From positions 5,146,001-5,210,000 of the forward strand of contig NW_024881322.1 in NCBI RefSeq assembly GCF_018691265.1: DNA of 64,000 nucleotides, read 5' to 3'. Source of the stretch: Tyto alba (lineage: Eukaryota > Chordata > Aves > Strigiformes > Tytonidae). Positions 1 through 64,000 of this stretch are shown piece by piece; positions within the stretch are counted from its first letter, which is position 1; every line of letters starts with the position of its first letter. The position numbers were made by a program, and so were the translations under genes. Under the pieces are notes generated by a model. The model saw only the letters and a list, made by a program, of their open reading frames with translations. It did no database searches and had not been told where the DNA came from.

Positions 1-840
1 TATTTACTAGTTCACATTTCTACTACAAGCCAGTAGCTATATACAGCCTCTTTAAGATGGCATGTGGTTTCTTCAAGTTGTTACAAAAAAATTAAAAGCA
101 TCTTCAGTGAGAGACACCACAAAGACAACCACCTCTTAAATTGCATAGTATTAGTAAGGCCTTTCGAAATCTCATATTTACCTTAGATACCTGTTGTGAT
201 GAAGCTGCAAAGATGAGTAGACAGCACTGCTACAGTATTAATGGTAGCCTAGCATATATTTGAACTACTGCAGGGCTTGTAAGCACACGCTCAGATGGCA
301 CTGACAGTTATGCAGGTACTTGCTGTGCATGACAGGATTTATAGCACTCAAAAGATCAGACATAAATAGTAAATCACATAAGATGAAAAATAAAGAGAGT
401 GTATTGATTCAAGTTATCACTGAAAGGTGGAGTAGAAAATCAGTATTATCATAAAGACTAATCCTTCACATTTGGCTTGTTTTCTTTGTAATAGCTCTCC
501 TGTAACAGCATAAGAATCCAATACAGAGACAATGGTAGACGCCGAGATATTTCTCCAGAGAGCATGCAAGGGATCCTCCGTGAAGTTCGGAACAAGCTGT
601 CAGCAAAGGCGACAAACAGGTGGCCACTGCAGTCTTAGTGCTGCTTTGTTACTGAACATTTCCCATCCGAACACCCCCTCACTGTACACATTGCCAGAAC
701 TCTCTGAAGAGACAGTGGCTGGCATCATCTTTCCCCTAGAAAATTTGTTGGGTATCTGCTACGTTAAATTCAACACAACATTAAAGCAAAATGAGAGAAA
801 GAGCTCTGGTGAAAAGTAGGAAACAAAACAAGCTCATGCT
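1..840. other. Flank downstream of MRPL3; nothing recognised
   Basis: AT-rich non-coding sequence past the inferred MRPL3 poly(A) site. Open frames here are short and lack splice or domain evidence. In mammals, from memory, NUDT16 lies next in this direction. None of it is visible here. Confidence 0.5.
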
Positions 841-844
841 GCTA

Positions 845-1296
845 CAGAGCAATGCATTTTCTTGTTTTATTTTGGATTATTCTTCACAGATCCCCCCAGA
901 TGCCAAAGCAGATTTAGAAGTTTTTTTGATTGACCAGAGATGGCCAGAATACTTCTCCCAACAGAGAAACAGAGTTTGGTATCATTCGGAAAATTAAATG
1001 GAACCATCTTCAAAACAGTTTTTCAGAAATGTGCAAGTTCTCACAGCCTGAGACAGGAGGACAGAAGACCGCTGAAGACAAACTGTTCTGTGTGTTTTAC
1101 AACCTGTCCCTCACTCATCTGCTGCCTTAAATACAGGTTTGAAATTGACAGTGGTAAATCTTATAACCTGACCAAAATGGCAATATCTGAAGTGTTCCAG
1201 TCAGTTGGCCAGACTACAGTTCATAGGTTTGCTTTTATACAGCATTGCAAAGTTTGTGAAAATAACAAAATTGTGTTTTCAAGGATGTGAAGAACA
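845..1296 (-). other. MRPL3: MRPL3 3' UTR (inferred)
   Basis: Sequence between the stop codon and the first canonical polyadenylation signal on the minus strand. The end, at roughly 842-855, is inferred from signal spacing. Confidence 0.6.
866..871 (-). promoter_or_regulatory. AATAAA polyadenylation signal of MRPL3
   Basis: AATAAA on the minus strand, about 425 nt after the TAA. A T/GT-rich stretch (cttgttttgtttcc) follows about 35-50 nt further on, as expected of a cleavage-site downstream element. Confidence 0.65.
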
Positions 1297-30282
<28,986 letters not shown>

Positions 30283-30302
30283 GCCGCCGCCGCCGCCTCC
30301 CG

Positions 30303-30309
30303 CTTCCGG
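30303..30309 (-). promoter_or_regulatory. ETS-type site CCGGAAG
   Basis: CCGGAAG on the MRPL3 sense strand, about 21 nt upstream of the ATG. ETS/GABPA sites of this form are common in promoters of nuclear genes for mitochondrial proteins. Confidence 0.5.
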
Positions 30310-30334
30310 CGCCTCCTGCTCCCGCGCTGAAAAC

Positions 30335-30341
30335 CTTCCGG
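30335..30341 (-). promoter_or_regulatory. Second ETS-type site CCGGAAG
   Basis: A second CCGGAAG in the same orientation, 32 nt upstream of the first. Paired close ETS sites support a core-promoter role. Confidence 0.5.
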
Positions 30342-30746
30342 GCGGCCGCGGAAAAAAGAAGGTTCCGGCCCGCGCTCCCTGCGGCTCACTCGAGAGTTAA
30401 CATCGTCACCCCCGCGCCAACCCAAAGAGGTGATCGTGCGTCAGCCTCCCCGCCGCCCGCGGCTTCCCGGACCACCCCAGGGGGACGGGTTGGACCCCGC
30501 CGGGCGAAGGCACCCGCCCCGCAGCACTGCGTGGGGTTTTAAGCCGGGCCCTGGCTGGTGGCCGCTTGGGCTTCTCTCTGTGCCCCGGGGGCGAGCGCTG
30601 CCCGAAGGCCCCGCGGGTCAGTAAGGGACCGGCGTCAGCAGTGGGTGAAGTTGTTTGCCAGCAAGTACCACTGAGGCACGCAGGGTTGCAGGACCCTTGT
30701 ATGGATTGAGAACCTTCCTCCAGCATGCGGGGGTCGAGCGGATGCC

Positions 30747-30784
30747 GGGGGGGGGGGGGGGGTATGTGTGTGTGTGGGGGGGTG
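30747..30784 (+). repeat. G16 run, (TG)n and a second G run
   Basis: Sixteen G (30747-30762), then tatgtgtgtgtgt and a further G tract with ggtgg. A simple low-complexity block at the upstream edge of the CpG island that can form a G-quadruplex. Confidence 0.85.
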
Positions 30785-31785
30785 GTTTGGGCTGAAGCAT
30801 CTCTGCTTTACCAAACTGCTGCAGGGTACAGGGTTTAACTGCTTCGGGTGCTTCTTGCGAGTGGGTAGTTCACGGAAGGGTGGGAGGGCAACATCTAGGG
30901 GAAGTATATTTAATATTGTAGCCGGTGAAGTTACTGGTAAAGTTAATGCAGGTGGGCCAGGCCGAGGACTTCTGGGCAGCCTGGCACAGGGCTGGGACCT
31001 CTGGCTAGTTGGCTTCAGTGAGATCTGGCTTTCATCAGAATTCAGAATTAATTAATTCCTTTTTCTGAGCAGGGCACCAGCACAGCTGCGAGTGCACTAG
31101 GTAGGATGGTGAATGGCCATGAACCCAAGATTCCCTTTTGGTTTCAGCAGAAAGATCTTTTTTAAAGATACATGACTGTTTGGTGTGGTCAGCTGAAGTC
31201 TGATGTGGCTTCTCCTCTTTATCCTGCTGCTCTGTTTTCTTCCCCACTGTGGTACCTGTGTGTGAGTGTTGCTTTCCCGGCGTGTGGCCAGATAACCAGA
31301 TCCAAGACAGGCTGTAGGTACCTCAGAGTGGGTAACTGAGCAGAATTTTGGTGTCGACACCTAAAACTGTGATCCAGAAAACTATTGGCAGCTTTCACAC
31401 CCACTCCTTGTCCTTGTGTTTACTTCTTGACCTTTTAAGAAGCAAACACATAGTGTGTTCAGAAGTGCATCTCAAGTTCACAGATCAACTGGAATTCCCT
31501 CTCTGAAGGTTAGTCATCTCTACTGTCACAGTGACCACTGCATCTTTTTGATCTCTCCCTGGCATCAACAACAGCAACACTGCAGGGGTGTTGCTAAATT
31601 TCATGTAGATGTGTTTTCTAGTGCGGTCTGTCAGTAGCTTATGCTGCTACTCTGACAGGGACTTCTGTACCAGAAGGAAGAAATGATCTAAAAATATTAA
31701 AAGTGATATCTCCCAGTTTCTGAGTGCTGTAACAACCCTACAATGGTGCTTACCCTACTAAAGTCCTCAAGATCTAGCAAAATGC

Positions 31786-31858
31786 TCTTTATCCCCATTT
31801 TAAAGATGTGGAACCAAGGCACACAGCAAGATTAAGTGACTTGCCAAGTCACAATGGA
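31786..31858 (-). mobile_element. MIR-type SINE relic
   Basis: The plus strand reads tttatccccattttaaagat, then gtggaaccaaggcacacag, then attaagtgacttgcc. This follows, in order, the reverse complement of the MIR core (atccccattttacagatg, gaaactgaggcacaga, gttaagtaacttgccc). The match covers about 70 nt with scattered changes and small gaps. Confidence 0.75.
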
Positions 31859-34804
31859 TGATCCCTGCTAGAGAAGAGGGCTTTCTTGATGCTGTCTAGC
31901 CTTGTTGCCACAGTATGGTGCTTTTCTTATCTAGCATGCTGCACAGCTGAGGTGATGCAGGATTTCATGTACTTGGAAGTAATACATGGGGGAGGTGCAC
32001 ACATTTTGGAGAGAAAAGTTTTAATGCTGTACTACTTTTCTCCTTTTTAACATGATGATGCACTATCCATTTTTTTTGTTTGTTTGGTTGGTTGGTTTTT
32101 TTTGTGCATGCAGCTTTTCATGATCCTAAAGAGGCATGAACTCGTGTCAATTTGTGAGTGTGTGGGGAAGTGTGTGTAGTGAGATGGCTGCAACTCTGAA
32201 TGTAGATTGCAACCTGCCTGCTCTAAGCAGTGGGACAAGAATTCAAGTGCCTCCTGAACACAGCAGTAAAAGGCTTTCTGCACAGCAGTAGTAATGACTA
32301 GCACTTTTTTTGAGAGAAGGAAGAGAATGCAACAGTGCCCATTACAAAATAACCTTCCCTGCTCGTCTGCTGCCTCGGGTGGTTCTTAGAACTGCAGGAA
32401 TGAGGAAAGGGAAACACTTATGAACTGGAGGACTTCACAAGAAAGAGTTCAGCTAGGTTTTACCAGATCTGTTTGGAAGATTCAGCTATGAAATGAATTG
32501 GAAAACCAGTAAAGAGGGGCTGTGAGTGCAGCCAACTGGTGGTTTGCAGTGAGTGTTGCAAGCAAACACGCAACTGGGCTGACCAGTATCACTCACACAG
32601 CTCTCTAGTTGCCGAAATTGCCTCTGGTGAAGTGCAACTCCTCAGCCCAGAACTGCAGGTACAAGTAAGACTTATGAGTGAATGAAGATGGGTGGTGCTA
32701 TAAACTGTATTTTCCTTGTGGCAAAATGGCACTTTCTGTAGCTAAGGGGAAAAAACAACCTGAAAAGTATGACTTTATCTTAGGAGTCATCCAGCTCATC
32801 CTTCCCAGGCAAAAAAATGTGAATGTAAATGTACCAATTCTTTGTGCCTGAAATCACAAGTACCTCTCACTCAGGAAAGGTTTGGTATAGGTTTAGATTT
32901 ACATAACAGGTGTTACTGCAAGACCCATAAACCCAAGTGAGAAAGGTCAATCTGAGTAACTAGTTGGGTCCTTTCTGGGCGTAAGCCATACCCTGTTTGT
33001 GCAGCTGGAGAGCCAGGGTGAAGGAGGTAGCTTTGTTTAACTTGTCAACAAAGATTTTACTGCAATACAGCAATGAGGCTCGGTAAGCCACACGCTGTTC
33101 TACCACAGTATCTGGTGTGTGGGTAAACCCAAGGGATGTCGTTGAGAGCTGCCGGGCTCTGTCATGCAAATCTGCTCAGAACAGGGGCCTTCCACCTGTG
33201 TATTTGTTGGAATATCACCTCTGCAACCTGCAGCAAGCCTTGGTTTAGACAACTGTTCTCCGCTGCACTCATCAGGTCTCTCACAGATCAAACTGTAAAC
33301 CTTTTAGCTCTCATCAGTTGTGTACCTTTGATATTTGGAGAGCAAAAGGCAAGACATGCTTTAAAGCAATACTACTACTATAATTTTGTTTTCATTTCAT
33401 AGCTGTAGACTCTGTCATCAAATGGTATAGAACGCTATATTTCTACCATAGTAAGAACTTCACGCAAGTAGATTTTAACTTAGGATAATAAGCAATTACA
33501 GTCTATTAGCACTTTTTAAAAATTATTGTAGACTTAGTTTCCCCAATACAACTAAAAATACAACTCAGCTCATTATCTGGCTCAAGAATTATCTATATTA
33601 ATGCATTTTGTGCTAATAAGGATCATGAATATCTTTGAGTATCCTGCGACTTTTGGATTTTGAATCATGTTTGAGAGACAATAAAAAGGAAGGCAGAGTT
33701 GCAGTTGTCAGAGAAGTTATTTTAGATCATCGATTACCTCAAAAGGACAAGATATAATGTAAAGAAGTTTCAGAATTTAAAATGATTACTCAAAAGGTTG
33801 TAGAACTTTAAATTTGCATTAAAAAATATGTGAGAGAAATTGATGTTGGTTCAGTCTAAAGGCAGAATGGCCTCGCTGAAAGTAGATAAAAAAAGAAAAA
33901 AATCCTAAGTAGATAAAACAGGGAAAAAAATGCCATTTCAGAGGTATATTCATATACTTAATGATGCACAAAACCCTTTCTATCTTATTGCACTGAGTAA
34001 CTTGGAGCAATGAAAATAACATTCAAAGCCTCGTTAGAAAGCCTTTACCATATGGCTAGTTTTGTGTTCTGTGCATTCTCCTACACCAGCTCACCCCACT
34101 ATTACGTGTTTGTTTTACATGCTAGGATCTGTATAGATTGAAGGAGATTTCCAATTGCTTTTTCAATATCATGGAGGTGTTTTTTTCAAATACCTTGAGG
34201 GCTGCTACAGAATCGATGATCTATATGACCACTGGTAATGATTTATTTTTAAGTAGACAACATTTATAATCTGGATTGTGTGAAATAAACAGAAAGATCT
34301 GCAGCAACTGTAATTCGTTTTCACTTAGACACTTATGTAGACCACCTACATACATGAAAAGGGTGATTTATATAGCTCAACATAGGTAGCCTGTTGATCT
34401 CTGCATTTTAATGTGATGCTGCATTATGGGAGCACCTTGTAACACCTTTGGTACTGAAGAGCTGTAACTGCTCAATTCTATGTAGCCATACACACATGAA
34501 AAATCAGTTTAGCCAGAGATCGTATGTACCAGAAAAACAGTTTATCTGACTACCAATTTTTCTTGCTGAAAGCTTTCTTTTACTTTCCTTCAGTCTGCCA
34601 AATAATAAAGAAAAGTCTTTACCCCTCCTCAGCTGTGCATTACATTCCTAAATCCATGCCCCAGCGTAAAGTAATACTCTACGTGGTGAGAGCACCATCA
34701 TGTCTCTGAGGATGATCTCAAATCACTTTTCCAATATTAAAGTCCCCCAGTACCATTGTGAGTTATTTATGAATATTGTGAGTTATTATGAATATGGCAG
34801 TGAC

Positions 34805-34890
34805 CATCATTTTATAGACGAGGAATCTGAGGTGCAGAAAAGTTAAAAAACTTGGCCAAGATTACAAAATTATACTGGAGGAGCAAAGAA
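34805..34890 (-). mobile_element. Second MIR-type SINE relic
   Basis: The plus strand reads cattttatagacgaggaat, then ctgaggtgcagaaaagtt, then aacttggccaagattaca. It is colinear with the same reverse-complemented MIR core, and the match probably continues to about 34890. Same orientation as the copy near 31.79 kb. Confidence 0.75.
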
Positions 34891-36369
34891 CGTGGAGTCA
34901 TTGAGTTTTCAGTCATATGCTTTAACAGCTAGAAAACACTCCTGAGAATAGGGAAGGAACGAAAAAAGGGGAAAAATGGGAATAAGAAACTAGAGATCTT
35001 GTAGATAAGGATTAAGATACGTTGGTAGAGTGGTGTATGAGATATAAGGGAGAATCACAGTCGCAGCTGAAATACATCCACAGAGGGAGAGATGTACAGC
35101 CTGATGGGGTGAGCTCTCAAATGAACAGTCAGCCATTAAATGGAAATGTGGATTTGAGATCTATCTGTCGGAACATCTTCAGACAATTTATACCTATGAC
35201 CAAGTAATACTGGCTGCTGTGCAATATCCGATCAGCTGAAGAAATCTTTACTAGCAAGCATGAACGATTGCGTTGCAGGATATAGATGGAGCAGAACCGA
35301 ATGTGCTATGCAGACAGCCTCATGCATCTTGGCTATCCCATTGCCTTCATTTTATGGTACAAAATCATCAATCAAATCCCACGGAAGTTACTTCTAAAGG
35401 AGAGTCAGGGATCTAGAGTCCTACATTACCTGCAAACTCATTTTAAACCCAAATATTTCTAAAACAAAACCGCTTGCTCACAGGTGAGATTTTCCAAAAT
35501 GTTCAGCACTGGCCCAAAACGGTTTCTTCTGGAACTAGCAACAAGAATGCTTTCAGTTCATTGGGAGCACAACTTGTCTAAAACTGTGCCCTTTGGACAA
35601 TCCCAGAGAAATTATTTTTGATCAAATTTTATCCTTAACTTCTAAGAAGTCACATCTTTCACTATTGTCTTTTAGCAAATGGAGAAGTCAAAACTCTAAC
35701 AATGATCTAATTTCCTCATATACATAAATATTTTAATGAAAAATCAATCCACTGCCAATCTGTTCTTATGTCCTCTTGGAAAAAAAAAAAAAAGGTGGCT
35801 TGAATATTCTCTTGGTACAAAACCAGACTTTCTGTCACACAGTGATCTGTGTGTGCATGAAGTTACAAATCACTGGTTGTCACAAAATCAGGCAATGTGA
35901 AATTTCTTTTGGAAAACATATCACGCAAAGTTGGATACTGAGTGTGAGATTGAAAAATATAAATGAAACAAAATAAGAATTCCCAAACATAAGAGATTAT
36001 AAATTCAGGTAGCCAAAATACAACCTGTTCGAAAGCCAGCCAGATTGTTTGGATTAAGTAGGCGTATTTTAAGACATGCAATCCTGATGGATCATGCCCT
36101 CCAAGCTGGATCTGTTTACAGCTATGGTCTGAAAACTTCATAGCAGCTGGATGTGTCAGGCTTTTGAAAAATTGCTACTCAGACCACAGACTGAGGTGGG
36201 CATTTTCAGGTGCCCATGTTAGAAGCTGCTAACATTAGAAACACCCATGCTTCAGGCCGGGTATCTCTCGAAACACCTTACTACCCTTTTCTTGGAATAT
36301 GGAAGTTGAAAGCAGGCAGCCTTGTGGCAGAGAGAGAAATAAAGACAACAACTGCAAAACTGTGTTGTT

Positions 36370-36375
36370 TTTATT
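36370..36375 (-). promoter_or_regulatory. AATAAA polyadenylation signal, distal (CPNE4)
   Basis: AATAAA on the minus strand, about 435 nt after the stop. A GT-rich stretch (gttttgcagttgttgtc) follows closely, a stronger downstream element than that of the proximal signal. Confidence 0.5.
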
Positions 36376-36560
36376 TTAAACATGCAAAATACAGTTCATG
36401 CATCTGCCATTTTGAAAAATCTTTCAGTTCATAGCAGATTAAACCAAAGACATTTTGGCTATCAACTCTCAATAAATATTTCAAAATGCTTTACAGTGTA
36501 AAGATAAGAAATTTAGCAAAATTTCAACAAACCTGTATAAAAAACAGATACAGATAACTT

Positions 36561-36566
36561 TTTATT
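36561..36566 (-). promoter_or_regulatory. AATAAA polyadenylation signal, proximal (CPNE4)
   Basis: AATAAA on the minus strand, about 245 nt after the stop. It is followed by a T/TG-rich tract about 30-50 nt on. Confidence 0.5.
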
Positions 36567-36809
36567 TCAAGGCGACATGCTGTAATGTAAAGAGTTCACT
36601 TTTTTTTTCTGGATTTTTTTTCTCATAAAAAGTTTTCAACAATACAACTGCTTAACAGATTTAGGCCTTTAGGCTACACATGCAAAAAAAATGGTTATTT
36701 TAGTTAAAAATCACCAAAACGTGCTATTTTTTTTGTTTCATTTTTAAGTACAGTAGTTGTAGATGGTAGCATCTTTCTTTTTTAATTTTGTAAAAGAGTG
36801 CAGGCAGGT

Positions 36810-64000
<27,191 letters not shown>

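Larger units (their letters stand above)
30641..36349. other. Intergenic region between MRPL3 promoter and CPNE4 3' end
   Basis: About 5.7 kb with no supported gene. It contains the G16/(TG)n block, two MIR-type relics, a (TTGG)n patch near 32.08 kb and a small duplication of tgtgagttat (about 34757-34795). Open frames are all short and unlike known proteins. Confidence 0.75.
36350..36809 (-). other. CPNE4: CPNE4 3' UTR (inferred)
   Basis: AT-rich sequence after the TGA, ending at one of two plausible polyadenylation sites. The extent is inferred from signals only. Confidence 0.5.

Overview
This window is vertebrate nuclear DNA, most likely from a bird. It is mostly AT-rich intron sequence. 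It has one decayed CR1 LINE, one solo LTR and a few very old MIR/L2-type relics, and otherwise few repeats. Every confident exon belongs to one of two genes, both on the minus strand: MRPL3 (mitochondrial ribosomal protein uL3m) and the 3' part of CPNE4 (copine-4). As I recall, the same two genes are adjacent and in the same orientation on human 3q22.

MRPL3 fills positions 1-30.3 kb. Ten coding exons with consistent phases and GT/AG borders give a complete 338-residue protein, from an ATG at 30282 to a TAA at 1297-1299. The first exon lies in a CpG-rich promoter (about 29.95-30.64 kb) with two ETS-type CCGGAAG sites. Intron 1 holds a 25-nt G run on the sense strand, about 40 nt past the donor, and a dead CR1 copy in antisense orientation. 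Intron 6 holds a poly(A)-tailed segment that looks retroposed. Intron 9 holds a GC-rich, foldable block of unknown nature.

The intergenic region runs from about 30.7 to 36.35 kb. It has no gene I can support, but it holds two recognisable MIR-type SINE relics (about 31.79 and 34.81 kb).

CPNE4 runs from about 36.35 kb past the right edge. Five exons encode the C-terminal 202 residues, that is, most of the copine/vWA-like domain and the tail. The C2 domains and the first MIDAS motif lie beyond the window. A 662-bp solo LTR with a perfect 5-bp target duplication sits antisense in one CPNE4 intron.

The two genes do not share a pathway. MRPL3 builds the mitochondrial large ribosomal subunit, and CPNE4 is a calcium-dependent membrane-binding protein. 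I saw no tRNA, rRNA, CRISPR array, operon or novel multi-gene system. The interesting points are non-coding: repeat insertions, G-rich tracts near the MRPL3 start, splice-site oddities and foldable segments.
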